NCBI GenBank assembly: GCA_038049695.1
Contig: CP142459.1
Coordinates: 70,238,001-70,302,000 of the forward strand
Source of the DNA: Cinnamomum chago
Lineage: Eukaryota > Streptophyta > Magnoliopsida > Laurales > Lauraceae
Direction of reading: 5' to 3'
Length of the DNA stretch: 64,000 bases
The stretch's first letter is position 1; each line of letters begins with the position of its first letter. The notes under the pieces are model-generated. The model made no database searches. It worked only from the letters and a program-made list of their open reading frames with translations, and was not told the DNA's origin. Both the position numbers and the translations under genes were made by a program. Shown piece after piece: positions 46,600 through 60,041 of the stretch.

Positions 46600-48584
46600 C
46601 GGGGCCTCTTTTTTTTGTTAGTGGCCATCTTAGGTGATTTTTTAGATAAATTTCTCTTTTTAATATTTATATATATATATATGATCCATTTGTTTGTTTG
46701 ATATTCCATGAATGAAAACTCAATGCAATCTCTCATGGGCCTAAAATTAAGATTCATCTCTATTATTAAACAGTCTTCTTTTGGGTGGTAAATGATTGTG
46801 TGCCATCACCCTACTAAATCATAATCTAGTTGAGTGAGACTCCCATCACTGTCATGTTACTTGTTGCATGTCATTTCCGGTTCCAGGGTCAAGTAAAAAA
46901 CAGAGGGTAAACATCAAGTTTACACTTGGTGCCCAATGGTAGTGTAGAAATAGTTGGACCAATTGAATCTCTTCAAGCAATAGATACAGCCATGGCCTTG
47001 CCGAGGAAGAAAATGGTGAAAAGCTGGAGAAGATGAAGTGCAGTAGAAGTTCCATATGTCAAATTTGGACGGTTGACATTTTACTAGCTTTCACAGCCAA
47101 TTTTCTCTTTGAATTCCAGCAAGTAAACATGGCCAGGCCGGATTCATTGGTATTTCATGAACGAAGGATTCCTCCCCAACCGGAACAACAAAAATCCATA
47201 TGGACTACTCTCCATGCATGAACAAATTCTTTAAAAGAAAGCAGTTACGCAGAAAGATAGCTCATTCCTAAACTGAAAGCCCGAAATGCCAAAATTCAAT
47301 GTTTGTGTCCCTTGAAATTGTATTCACAAGTCTTCATCCAGCAAGAACACAGTCAGAAACTTCTCATATGTTAAAATTTTTACTTTTATAACGCAGAGAA
47401 GCCGAGGAGCCACCCGAGAGACAATTGATTCTGGACAGGCAAGAACTAAAATTTCATTTTCAGGGCTCACTTGTGAAATGCTGACATGCCCTTTATTCCT
47501 TATCTTTTTAGTCTCTCTTGGGAGTGTACACCTGCATTCATGCTATGCAAGTCACCATCCAAGAAACAATCCCTCTGATTGTATCTGTGGATGAGGAGAT
47601 GCCTTACTAGTGGATTGGCACCAAGCCCCCACTTAGAAGGACAAAATTTACAGATTCGACTTGACATCAGCCCGAGTAGCGATGACAAACAGGTCAAGTG
47701 AATTAGTCTACCCCAGCAAGATTTTCTCCTACATGCAGACATCCCGATCCAGATGATAAAGAGGCATGGGTCCCATTCATAATAGCAGCATCCCTGCAAC
47801 AGTTTTTAGTGTATGGTTTCTAAATCAAATCCAAAAACATCCTTAAAACTTAAAAAATTATCATACTATTATAATGATCAAGGACACAGCAGATTTTCGC
47901 TATGACTGCTCATGGACCATGCCTGATTTCTTGGCCTTAATTACTGAAATGGGTCAGGCTTAAAAGTAGGCATCATTAACGGCGCAGGCACAATGGCCAA
48001 CATTTTAAGACAAGCGGGTATACAATTGCCCAATGGGTTGGGCCCAGGATTGACTTTCACACACAAGTTAAGAAGGGCATGCCCGCAGCATGTACAAAAT
48101 TAGATTAGCTTGTTAAAATTGCTACACATAATCATACTTGGACCTCTAGCTCAAACCTGGATTTCAAACAGTTAGGACTGGGCAATTCAAAATTCCGGTC
48201 AACCAGGACCAAGCCAGCACATGTACAACCTAACCGTGCGGCAGACATTCGTGGATTAAAATGTAAACAGAAAGAAAGTTAAATGGCATGACAATAAGTA
48301 ACTAAAAATTTGGTAAGCAGTTCACAAGACATGCCTGAGGCTATTAGAATGTGTATGTACACAGATGACACAGGTTTCTTCTTCTCTCTCAATGGAAGGC
48401 CTGAGCACCCAACAATTCAAGTCCCACACCTCTCACTGCATGATATGCTTATTTCATGCCCAAAATAGAAGCCAAATAGCGGGTATTTTGCCATCTTAAA
48501 GACAGCGGGATCCAACCAATCTTACAAGGTCCACAGGAGTAATGCGGACTAAACATAGAACAGAAAATAGTGTGCAACAAAAAT
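46600..48584. other. 3' flank of DSK2, possible 3' untranslated exon
   Basis: No coding domain was found. On the minus strand a TTGCAG acceptor-like site at about 47,793 is followed by roughly 500 bases of non-repetitive sequence that could be a spliced 3' untranslated exon of the DSK2 gene ending at 48,585. Only transcript data could settle this. Confidence 0.3.
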
Positions 48585-51500
48585 CTACTGACCAAGATTC
48601 CCCAAAAGGCGTTCTACTGCAGCATGGACATTCCCTGCAGTAGCACTCAATGCACGGATATTTTCTTGGTTATCAAAGAAACCCATCTCTTGAAGCTGGG
48701 ACAGCTGAGTGGCATATAGTTGCTCTGGTAGCACTACAAAACCCAAAATAAGAGTGATTTAGCCTTACCCAAAAAAATAAAAATTAAAAAAAGAATGCAG
48801 AAGGCATTTTATTTGAATGGTGTTATTTGCATGCATCCTCCTAAATTGCAAACACCAAATACTTTTATAGCAGAATACATTTTTATCACTTTAGCTGCTT
48901 TAAAGGAGATGTGAGAAAAAAAGGAGAAATATTGTCTTTCTGCCCCAAAACATTAACAGTGACCACATACACATACTGAGTTGGGCGACCCATGGATTTC
49001 GAGCTGAAAAGGGAAAAGACATATATCTTATTTTTCTTTACTTATTTATTTATTTAATGGTGCAGAACTGCAGCTGATAAACTGTCGTGCTAAAATATCT
49101 CATCCACTTGTAGCAAAACGCAAGACAGTTACCATCGGATCTGTTAGGAACACTAAGGCCGCCAGCCCCAAGGCCACCAAACATGTTCATCAACAACTCC
49201 AAACCCATATTGTTGGGTGCACCTGTTATTAGCAAGAACATGAATAACATAGCATTCATGCAACAGTCAGGCGACTATGATAACTTTCAATGCCAATGCT
49301 GGAGTAATACCTGTACCCCCACCAGTTTGACCTTGTTCCCTGCAGGAGAACAGCAGCATTGGTATCCTGAGCAACAAAAGAATTGACAGATGATGATGGG
49401 TCACAGAGCGACGGAAAAGATGACTTACTGGGTTGACTGTTGGCGACCAAGTTGAGACAAAAGTGATTGCTGTAAGGACAAAACTTGCTGCAACAGGAAA
49501 AATGCATTGCATAAAAATATCACATCCACCATGTATCAAGTTAAAATCAGTAGAAGTGTCAATAGGGAAAAAATGGCAAATAGGTCGATCAATCTTCACC
49601 AAACTATAGAAACGTTAAAACATTAATGGAAAAGTGGGAAGAAAAACTGCTGCAAATGGTTATTGTTGGGACTTTCAGGCCATTTGAGCTGCATGCTTCA
49701 TACGACCATTCGGTTAGTAAATAGTGTCAAAAGGATAAACAATTGCAAACAGGTTAATCAATTTGCACCAAACTGAAGAAATGTTACCCCTGGATGGACA
49801 AATGGTAAGAAAAACTGCAGAAATAATTATTTTTCCGACTTCCAAACTTGAGCTACATAGTTCATGAGAACCATTGCTCTAAAGTTCATGAGAACCATTG
49901 CTCTAAATTTTTCTTGACCATCAAGAATGAGAGATGGATTGGATAGATACGAACTGACCACCAGACTTTTGGACCAAAAATAGTTTCGGGCTATGGCTTA
50001 TCCAGGAGGTGCACCCCTAAATGGACGGTCTGGCCACCCGTTATTAAAATGCAACCAAGAGACATGTTTGTTAATTTCATGTGAACCCATTTCTGTAACT
50101 ATTTCCATAGAGCATAATGTATTACTGTTTCCATAGAGCGAAATGTACTACTGTCGTTCATGGGCACAAAAATGGAAGTACCAGGTGGGATTCTATAGTC
50201 AATTTTGATTTGTTTTGACTCAATAGGCCATAACTGTTTAGTTCAGTCAGGTGAACAATCCAAACAGCCAGTCTAAATTTCAGTCCAAATTACAGACCTG
50301 TTCAGCCATTTCATTCCAGATTTTGGCTGTTCATCTGCAACAAGGAAAATAGTGGGAAAATTCCTAATGTTTGTAAAAGACCTCTTCATTGTGATTTCGG
50401 CACTAATGTGCCCCACCATAGTGTAAAAAATCTGTTTAATTTTATCTTATTTTAGGCTGTAACATTGATAATCAAAGATGAGGGTTGGGAATAGAAGTCG
50501 TAATTTCACATTGTCACGAACAAGCATAGATCATACACTGTTTATTCAGCATGTAGAAATAACATATGATATTGCTAATATAGTAAAGCATTTAACCATT
50601 AAGTGAAATGCCAAAGTGGCCAAAACATTTCAAACGAGCATTGAACCAAAATCGTTCTGAAACAAAATTAACAACTAAGAGTGAAACCAAAATTAGATCA
50701 TCCGACAAACCAAGGCAGTCTATTCATCAGGTGGATTCCATATGTACATTAAATTTACACTGCCATCCAAAGTTTCCATCGATCAATTTGTTTTGTATAC
50801 TATGGCCCAACTGACCTTATTTTTGGACTAGAGAATATGCACACCGGGCCACACCATGGGGATGGGATGGATCTTGCATGTCTGCAGCATGGGCAAATAC
50901 AGTAGCATGGAGAATTAGCAAACCACCTGTAGGGTTACCTTTTTTCTCTTCTTATTTTTGTCTTCCATTTTAGCAGGTATAACATTGAGGATTGGACAAA
51001 AAGAAACATAAGGTTGCAAAGGGCCATACTCAATCTAAGGTGTCATTTAGAATAAAGTCTATTTGACTTAAAAACTGATTCAAATAAAAGTTAGAGTGCT
51101 TTAGATCGTTTGGTAAAGTTTATGTAAATCTCTGATTGAATCTGCATTCAGACTTTTTGCCCCTTTTGGGTAACTTCTTCAATAAGACATCGATGTCTAA
51201 AGCAATCAGACAACTTCTTTTTCTTTTTACAAGTTTGACTATATAACTTTTATTAGATGGCAAGTTTGCCTTTCCTACTTTTTGCTATTCATATAGTTTG
51301 CACGTACCACTTCTAGTATAAGACAAGTTCGTCGTATAAATTTTTTACTGCAAGACAAATTTGTTTCTTTTTTAATCAAATTAGACATAACAAACAGTCT
51401 ATTTGCAAAAGGGTCTAATTGAAACAAATCTATTTCAAACAGATCAAACTGGCAGAACAGGCCTTTACTCTGGAACTATGCTTGCTCTTCAGGCCCATGT

Positions 51501-54500
51501 GTCAGGCCATCAGGCTTGATCCTAGTTCTTTTGGCATGGGGACTTTGGCATTAGGCCCAAGGATTAATTCATCAGGCCCATAATGTTCACAGTCATCGAA
51601 TCCCTTTTCATTTATTGATTTGTAACCATATCATGCACTAAAGATTGGTCGACCCCAAGTAGATGGGATAAGGCTATAATGACAATGACGAAGTTGACGA
51701 TGTTCATGCTCAGGAGATTTTGTTAAAAAAATTTACCATCAATTAACAACCATAGCTAAAAGAGAAGAAGAGTGTTGAAGAATATTCAGCCAATCCAACC
51801 ATCAACCAAAGGAGGTGGAAAAAAAAAAGAGACAAAATACTAAGTTGATACACAAACAAATATACTCTCAACATACAATTTGTTGAAAAATATGCATTTT
51901 CATTTTCTTTCTTTGTTCCTTGTTCCTTATTTCTTTTTTTAAGGGCATTAAGGTTGTGACATTTTTTCAAAAAAAAAAAAAAGGGATGCTGCAATTGGTC
52001 TATTTCTTTCTTTGTTTGCTTTTCCTTCATGTATATGATGTGTGAGATGGGGTTGGGGGTGGGGGATGGAGTGGCTAACCAGTGTTTTTGCTTCTCCGTT
52101 ATGGACTAAGGACATCAAAAAAGGCAACACATTTCACCAATAATACTTAACAAAAGACATGGTAATGTTTCATGTTACAAAATCTTATTGTTTTGTCTGG
52201 TAAGGTAACCCAAAGAGACCAAGCTTACACAAGTCAGGACCGGGCTTGCAGTCACACACCCAACATAGACCTAAAGCAGGCTAAGACCAACAGCTCCCAA
52301 ATAAGGTGATTCGAGCCAAAACATCCACAGGCCCAACCTGAAGGCCACTGTTGCAACCCCCGCTAAGATCACTAGAGCCAAATCAAGTTAAATCTAATAT
52401 CTCCTCTAGTAGAGGTGTCCAATCAAGCACTGCTTGCATTCTACTTGTTAGTGGGTGGTATCATTTACGCACTCAACACAAAAACTGGACTTGAAAAGGA
52501 TTATGAGCGATATTTTATGGCTCTATTCATATCAAATAAACGATCTACCTGCATCATCTCTGGGGAAGCCATCTGCCGAAGAAATTCGGGGTTTTGCATC
52601 AATTCTCTGAGTTGAGAATTGGAATCCAGCATGCTCCGCAACTGGGGGTTTAGACCCAGAAGCTGACCAGAACAAAACAACATTAATGGATGAAACAATT
52701 CATCACCAAGGAGACAATCATCACTAGCAAGTATCTTTTTCTTTTCTTTTCTTTTTTGAATGGTGCAACTTGCAAGTACCTGGTTCATATGCTGAGGATT
52801 AGAGAGGATGCTTTGTGCCATCTGCATCATAGCAGGATTTTGCATGACCTGATTCAAAAGAGAAGAATCCTGCATGCCACCACCAAACATCCTTTCCAAC
52901 TCTGGAAGACCCCCAGGCCCACTTAAGCCACCAACAACAGGTGCCCTGGAATCCCCAGAAGGATTAGGCCTCGCGGTAGGGTTTGCCTGTGGACCCCCTG
53001 CTGTTGAGTTGAGAGCAAAAGTTTCAGAACTTGAGAATTTGAAACAAAAAATCCTAGAGATATGATTTACACAAGCATGAAAGGTTTACCAGCATTGCTC
53101 CATGGGTTGGGAAGAGGGTTGGTATTAGGTGCAGGAGGCCCGGTTGCTGTTTCTGAACCAGTGGATGAAGGGTTTGGAGACCCATCTCTGGCTTGTCCTG
53201 CACCATGATTTCCTCCTAAAAGAGCTGCAAATGGGTTCGAACCTGTATTGCTTTCAGTGTCTCCTGCCATTGTTGTTGCATTTAGAAATGGCTCCTGAAC
53301 AGTTTCATACATGCGCCTGAGCATGTTAAATCCTTCAGGAGAAGATTCAATGTTACTCATCGCCCTGTCCGTGTTTCGCATCATCTCCCGCATGAGTTCA
53401 GGATTCCTTGCTGCTTCCAGTGTTTGCCGTAGAATACTGGGGTCATTGAGTATATGTGCAAGGTCAGGATTGCGGTCAATGATTTCTCGCATCTGAGGAT
53501 TGCTCATGATCATGTTACGCATGAGGTCAGGATTGCTCATGAGACTCTGGATGACAGGAGCATTCATTAATTCCCTCATGACATTAGGATTCTGATTCAG
53601 CTGCTGCTGCATCTGCTCGAACTCAGGTAATCCAGATCCAAATAGACCAGCAGCTCCACTGCCACCAAGACCAGGAAACAATGAGCCTCCAAGACCAACT
53701 CCTCCGAAGCCTCCATCCTCAGTGGAACCAAGAGCCCTTGCAGAACCTGGAGAGCTGTTTGGACCTCCAAAATTGGCCGTAGTTGCAGTATTAGTTGATG
53801 CTGTTGATGGGGCTGCACCACGTACCAAGTGGATTGTGTGATCTGTTTGCAAACCTAGCCAGAGAAAAACAAACAGGATAAATTTAGTTTTAAAAAAGAA
53901 AGATTTCTTTTTTGGCAAGCGAGAAGAATTTTATTGAGAATCTAAATGCAGCATCAAGATCAATGTACATAAATTACAGGGGACTTTTTTAATATGACTG
54001 CAGGGCAATAAAGAAGGTGTTGCAGTCCAGAGTTTGGCCAAATAAAAAAGTAAGGTCCCAAGGACTAGCATCTATTGGACTATGACTGACTCATACTCGA
54101 CAATGGTTGCCACAAGTAAATCATTATCAATAACATTCAACAATGTTAAAAGTTCAGATACCCAAAAAGAATCCAGGAAGGGAAAATTGGCTGTGCAACT
54201 CCAAGTCTAGTTGATGATGACGATGACAATAACACAACTCTATTATACAACAAAGTGCAGCTAGCAATATTGGGGAAATGTAGAATAAGCATAAAGTACA
54301 GTAGTGGAGCTAAAAGAAACAAATCTAGTCAATCTCAAGTGAGTAGCACCCATTGGATGTGGGATTCTGATGGGGGGCAAGAGTAGTCTGTGGTTAGCGG
54401 AAGGACAAGACACATTCAGACAACTAGATTGTACACCACAGTATTTCAATATCCTTTTTGCCTTGATTAGCAGGAAACAACAGAAAATCTCGCACGAGGA

Positions 54501-55561
54501 ATTCTCAGGTTTCGACAAACAGAACAAATTGACAGAATTACCACTGCCCATTGCCTGAATTAATTTATAGTTGCAAACAGATTGGGAGACACAATCTATG
54601 GACCGAGCACATTTCCTATGAATTGCCAGTTACTGATATAGATGATTGAGATTGAAGCCGTAGTCCAAGGTCATTCTTATTTGAAAATATGCGGCTAAAT
54701 CATCTGGGTCTGGTAGACTTAGAATCAGGGCGGTGGAGAAATATAATCTGTCTATGTGAGGTAAGTTCAGCATGCACAAGCATGTAAAAATAAAAACACC
54801 TAATCTTCCAAAAACCCATATATGTAACCGAATTGAAAAATTGAAGGATCTTTAAGCAGATGAAATAGAGATAAGGATGCTTAAAGTGAGCTAATTGATA
54901 TCGTTATAAATGAGGAAACTGCAAAACAACAAAATCAAGGGCCTTTTTATTAGAGTAAGGGTTATAAAAACAAGATCTTTTCCACAGAAGAGTGTCAGTC
55001 TTCTTAAGAAAATAAAATAAAATAAAAGACAAGGATATGAGGACCAAGTCACATGATACTGTTTATCAGCTATTTCAGTCCTAAATAATTCTCAGCACCC
55101 ACTACCCATATCAATTTGGGCAGGAGAAATTTGGAAAAATTGTGATATGGGTTTCAATTTGCAGCCCCAAATGCACATTGGATTAGAAAACAACCCTTTA
55201 ATCCAAGAACACAAGCACCAATTTCAATTCATCTACATCCAAATACACCAAACATTAATCAATCACGATAATCTGGGTTCAAAAACTCCAAACTCGAACA
55301 AAACAAAAATCAAGGGATCGTACCATAGCTTTCTAGGGTTTGATCATCCTTCAAAATCCGACCTTTGTAAATCAGACGCTGCTGCTCGGCAGGCACGTCA
55401 CAGTTTCCGGCGAGGACGGCCTTGAAAGCTCCGACGGTGGCGTCGAGGCTAGTTTGGACGTAGAACTTGGAGCCGTTCGAGCATCGGATGTGGACGGTGA
55501 CGGTGGCGCCATTGCTTCCGGCGCCGGAATCGGCCTCGACGGAATCGCCGTCTGCACCCAT
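48585..55561 (-). CDS. DSK2: Ubiquilin / DSK2 ubiquitin-receptor shuttle protein (8 exons, 554 aa)
   Basis: Shuttle factor that carries ubiquitinated proteins to the proteasome and, in plants, also to autophagy. Minus-strand coding exons: 55,561-55,324, 53,854-53,090, 53,000-52,780, 52,662-52,549, 49,487-49,429, 49,339-49,311, 49,222-49,133 and 48,733-48,585 (stop TAG at 48,585-48,587). All junctions are GT-AG and the 1665 bp keep one frame. The N-terminal UBL ([16 protein letters not shown] ... [15 protein letters not shown]) lies in exons 1-2. STI1-type Met/Asn/Pro repeats follow ([64 protein letters not shown]). The C-terminal UBA is in exon 8 ([30 protein letters not shown]). Length matches plant DSK2. 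Exon 6 is only 29 bp, and exon 3 starts at a CAGCAG acceptor that may vary by one residue. Neighbouring genes show no functional link. Confidence 0.95.
49860..50160. repeat. Two short tandem duplications in DSK2 intron 4
   Basis: A 24-bp unit, GTTCATGAGAACCATTGCTC plus TAAA, is duplicated exactly at about 49,860-49,907. A 26-bp unit beginning TTTCCATAGAGC is imperfectly duplicated at about 50,102-50,155. Both sit in the 3.06-kb intron between coding exons 4 and 5. Confidence 0.7.
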
Positions 55562-56360
55562 TCTCTTCCCTTCTCCGCACGGAAAGAACGGATCTTTGAA
55601 ACCCTAACCCTAGAAAAAAAAATCGAGGGTTCGATCTGAAATTTGGTGTATGAGATGTGTATTTATTCACAGAGAGAGCAAAAGGGGAAAAAAAGGAGCA
55701 ATGGAGATGATGCCTTGAGAAACAAAAACGGCAGGGGGAAAGGGAAATTACGGGATCCTGATTGGTCAGGACGGGTATTTGTGTCTTGGTGAATCACGAC
55801 CGTTGATCTGGTGAAAGAAGGGTGGATTGTGATGGCCCATTGATCTTCAGGTGGGCCACTGGGACATGTGGTTGATCTGATGAGTTTTTATGATGGATGA
55901 TGTATTTTGTGCTGCCATGATCCATTGGAACTGATTTGAATGATTGATTATTATTTGTTTTTACGAGAGATTTGAATGATTGATGGTTCTATGCATTTGG
56001 TGGTGAAAATGGCTCATGTAAATGTAATTGATCAAAGGACCTTTCTTTTGTTTTGGTAGGTGGGGGGTATGGGTCGCATATGATATACATATCTTTTCTA
56101 TGGAAAAAATGTAGGAAGTATAAAATAACTTGTTAGAGCGAAAATAAAAATCCGAATGGGGGCAAAACACTAAAATGAAAATGAGGAAGCACAGATTTAA
56201 TGACTATTTACTTGTAATTTACCACGAGAACTTACGCTACATGGACAAAGCTATATTTAAAAGGGTAAAAGAAAATGTGGATCCATTTTCACAAAAATCA
56301 CATTACAAAAACACGCTTTATAAATTTATGCGATTATGTGGAAAATCTGATACCCATGGG

Positions 56361-56876
56361 AGGCATGTTTGTATAACATTTTTTGGCGGAAAAATTGACG
56401 GTTTTCCATGGAAAATTTATTTTTTCAACGTTTGGTGCGGAACAATTCTACGAAAATGCTTTCCTGCCTCATCGGCATTTTCCTTGATAATTGTGGAAAT
56501 AAATTTCCCAGTGGGTATGAGAAATGGATTTCCTCGAAATACTTCTCCCTCTTTTCCTTACACTTGTCCATTTCAACCCAAAAACTCATAACTCTCTCAT
56601 TTTTTATTTCTTTATATAAATTATTATTTAATGTTAAATAAATAATATACATGTTATGTTATTTTTCTTCAAAAAATTATTATCACCAAATAAAAAAAAA
56701 TTATTTTTTATAAGGAATCCACAGACGCACCACCAATTTAATGAGGAAACTCTTTTTGTACCAAACATGAATTTTTAAATTTTACGAAAATCCTTTTCCG
56801 ATGTTTTTATTTCTATGGAATTTGCTGACGTGGCAATTTCCTCTTTCCACGGAAAGGGTATGTACACAAACGTGCA
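56361..56876. mobile_element. Tourist-like MITE, older copy
   Basis: This is homologous nearly end to end to the element at 57,567-58,098 (shared blocks CTTGATAATTGTGGAAAT, TCCATTTCAACCCAAAAACT, GAGGAAACTCTTTTTG, TTTGCTGACGTGGCAATTTC). The termini are eroded (AGGCATGTTTGTATAAC ... GTACACAAACGTGC) and no clean target duplication remains. Confidence 0.75.
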
Positions 56877-57432
56877 CATAGTATTTTTATAATAAAATGC
56901 CACAATGCATAAAACCTTGTCCGAAGATCTAAGTTTTTACGGTGCTATACAAACGTGTCCAACAATCTTAATAGTCTACTTGCATAAAGAGCCGTTCTTT
57001 TGTCTTTATTAACATTGATTATAACTTTAACCCTAATTTACAACTATCAAGCCATCAGTCAACTTAAGGCCCCGAAATCAACGGTTAGGATCATCGGATG
57101 AGGGTACATTTTGGTCACTCCAAAGTCCAACCTTCAAACAAATAGGTCGTTTGGTGATCCATAGGGGCCCTGCATGTGAGGCAAAAGAATGTGTGGGAGG
57201 GGGTAGTTGATTGATGGGCCTACACAAGACAATTGGGTCGAAAGTAGGTGAGTGGTCCGCATTGGATTAGTATATTTGGAGTGGAAGCACGCGAGACGCA
57301 CGTGGGAGAGAGATGTTACGTTTGAGAAAGCAAATAATAGACAGGCCCATTATGAAACTCGTATCAATTTTCACATGATGACATGAACATCACCCGAAGA
57401 GTCAAGATTAGAGGAGGATAGGAATGCGATTC

Positions 57433-57439
<7 letters not shown>

Positions 57440-57466
<27 letters not shown>
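57440..57466. repeat. Poly(A) tract
   Basis: An almost pure run of about 27-29 A, just upstream of the younger Tourist-like element and unrelated to any recognised retroelement. Confidence 0.85.
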
Positions 57467-57468
<2 letters not shown>

Positions 57469-57566
57469 TATAGGAGGGACACTCCGGACTCCTTGAGAGT
57501 AATAAAAGGCACAAGTTTGAAATCACAATTTCTGATTTCTAAACTTGGTTCGCACAATTACATTAA

Positions 57567-58098
57567 GGGCATGTTTGTGTAACACTTTTTCATAAAATAG
57601 TGGATGGTTTTCCGCGGAAAACCGATTTTTCCGCCGTTTGGTGCAAAACAATTCAGCGGAAAATCTTTCCTGCCTCGTAAGCATTTTCCTTGATAATTGT
57701 GGAAATGAATTTCCTATGAAGGAGTATGGAAAATGGATTTCCTCGGAAAACTTCTCCCTTTTTTTCCTCACTCTTGTCCATTTCAACCCAAAAACTCTAT
57801 AATTCTTTCATTTTTTTTCTTTATATAAATTATTATGTAATGTTAAATAAATAATATATATGTTATGTTATTTTTCTTTAAAAAATTATATCATTAAATA
57901 AGAAATTTTGATTTTCTATTAGGAATCTACAGCCGCACCAAACAACATCTGCACCAATTCAATGAGGAAACTCTTTTTGCACCAAACATGAATTTCTAAA
58001 TTCTACGGAAATCCTTTTCCGAGGTTTTCATTTCTATGAAATTTGCTGACGTGGCAATTTCCTCATTCCACGGAAAGGGTGTGTACACAAACATGCCC
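57567..58098. mobile_element. Tourist-like (PIF/Harbinger) MITE with TAA target duplication
   Basis: A 532-bp element begins GGGCATGTTTGTGTAACAC and its reverse-complemented right end begins GGGCATGTTTGTGTACAC. TAA flanks it on both sides (57,564-57,566 and 58,099-58,101), the 3-bp duplication typical of PIF/Harbinger. It encodes no transposase. Its better preserved ends make it younger than the copy at 56,361. Confidence 0.85.
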
Positions 58099-58324
58099 TA
58101 AAGGAAAACTTCATTTCAATTGAAAATATCAACGCGTTGGGTAATTCACACAATTTATGTGTAAAATAAAGAAAACAGATCATAGTTTTAGCTTAATAGT
58201 GTGTTCTACCCTTCAATGGCCATGGTGGGGTGGACAAACTTTAATGTAATGAAGAAGGTGGGTCAATGAGCATGAGGTTTAGGTAGTCTCGGGTGCTGAT
58301 TTTAAAGTAGAGGGTGTAAATGTC

Positions 58325-58420
58325 GACAGTTGCAGAAATGCCGCTGCTATAAGCGGCGGTATACCTTCAGATGCAAGTTTACCCCCGCTTAATGCGGCGG
58401 TATCCTTGCACTGCAAATTT
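58325..58420. repeat. GC-rich hairpin repeats (GCGGCGGTAT)
   Basis: Two adjacent units, GCCGCTGCTATAAGCGGCGG (about 58,340) and CCCGCTTAATGCGGCGGTAT (about 58,383), can each fold into a short stem. Each is followed by a similar tail (ACCTTCAGATGCAAGT, CCTTGCACTGCAA). The composition contrasts with the AT-rich surroundings. Confidence 0.5.
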
Positions 58421-59321
58421 TTTTTTTTCTTCATTAAAGTATGGTTATGGGTTAGGTTTGGGTCCACACAGGAGTTGAAAACTAATTTAGTGATTCATGA
58501 GTGAAAAGGTGTACAAATAAAGTGGAGTCCACTCAGGATCAACCCTACAATAAAAAAATTAACCATGCGAGGCAATTTGGGATTGGTCCTTACCACATAT
58601 CAAAAGCGACTGTTGCTTTGCTAATAGGTTGATAATCAGTGTCCTACAATAGTACATACAAAGCTCATAAATTAATTTTTTACACCATTGGCTTGACTGT
58701 AAGGTTTAACTGAGAAAGGATCGCAGCTAGAAATGCAAATGGATATCCGATTATCAAACTGTCAAAATGTTCTAATCCGTGAAAATCTAGATTTGGAACT
58801 TATTTTTTATTTCAATTCATAAATAGGTCCGGCCCAGTTTTAAACCCATATAAGTTCTAATACATGGATCCAGCACCCCAGCATGTAGACTTGCACTTTC
58901 AAGACATTTTTTTTTTACTGTATATATGCCATTGTCAACAACTTCATATAACCACCTACATATCAGTGGATCTATCACTTGTGGACGATAGAAGTTAGAC
59001 TTGATGCGCTGCAGTTAGGTTCAATGTTATCCTTTCTTTGAGTTCTAGATTGAATGATAACCCTGTTATAAGTAAAATAAATAAATAAATACATGAATAA
59101 GAAATGTTGAGATCGGTTCCTCATTGTTTTATCAAAATTAGGTCTAGAACCATATAACTAGGGTTTCGAGTTGGAACTAGATTTAGAAATCGGAACTGCC
59201 TTTATAAAATGGTTCAATTTTGGAATCCAATATGATTTCAACCAAGAACATACCCATTTGCATTCTTAAACTGCAGTATAACCCTCTTGAAGGGCTTTGG
59301 CTCGACCTAGACATGTCAAGT

Positions 59322-59859
59322 AGGGTTGCAAATGAGCATCCGATTCTCAGATTACCCAAAAGTTTCGACTCTCAAAAAACTGGGTCCAAAACCTATTTTA
59401 GGTTCCGATTCATAAACGGATCCGGATCTGGAACCCAATTTAGGTTCTGATTGATAAATGGGTCCAGTTCTGAGTCCATATAGGTTCTGACCTGTAGACC
59501 CGAGACCCGGCATATGAGTCATTAATATTGCAAATTTGTACTTCAAAATAAACTCTTCTTTTTTTTTTTTACTTTTTTATGTTTAATACTGGATGTAGCA
59601 GATTTGATGCACTGTTATAAGTTGAACGATATGGTTATTTAAAAAAAAAACAAAGGGAATAAAGAAAAATTATAATTGATTTTAGAACTAGATTTTAGTT
59701 CTTTAGTTGGACCCGGTTCAAGGTTTTTCTATCGAAACCGAGTCTAAAACTAACAAAACAGGTTTCGGAACTGAAACCATTATTAAAAAATGGGTTCAGA
59801 TCCAGATTCACGTCCGGGTCCACCATGGTTCCCATCCGGTCCAGTTTGCAACCTAATCC
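59322..59859. repeat. Member of the TAGGGTTGYAAA MITE family
   Basis: The left end TAGGGTTGCAAATGAGCATC and right end GGTCCAGTTTGCAACCTA are roughly inverted. The interior carries GGATCCGGATCTGGAACC, AGACCCGAGACCCGGCATAT and TCCACCATGGTTCCC, like the element at 13,141. Flanks give no matching 8-bp duplication, so the true ends may be eroded. Confidence 0.5.
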
Positions 59860-60041
59860 CTAGTAAGAAGGCTAAGAACAGCCCTACCCGGCCCGGCCAT
59901 TTGGGTGCGTTGCCCTCGAACTTCCCGTTGAACCACAACCAGGGCTGGAGCCGCCGGTCTCTGCGAGCGGCGGACCATTCATTACCTTAAAGCCCTCGAC
60001 GTCCGCGACATGACTGCTTTGTTCTTCTTCTTCTTCTGACC

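Noticed and set aside
55310..55639. Plus-strand 99-codon frame at the DSK2 start
   Set aside because: It is the antisense of DSK2 exon 1, whose UBL domain is unmistakable on the minus strand.
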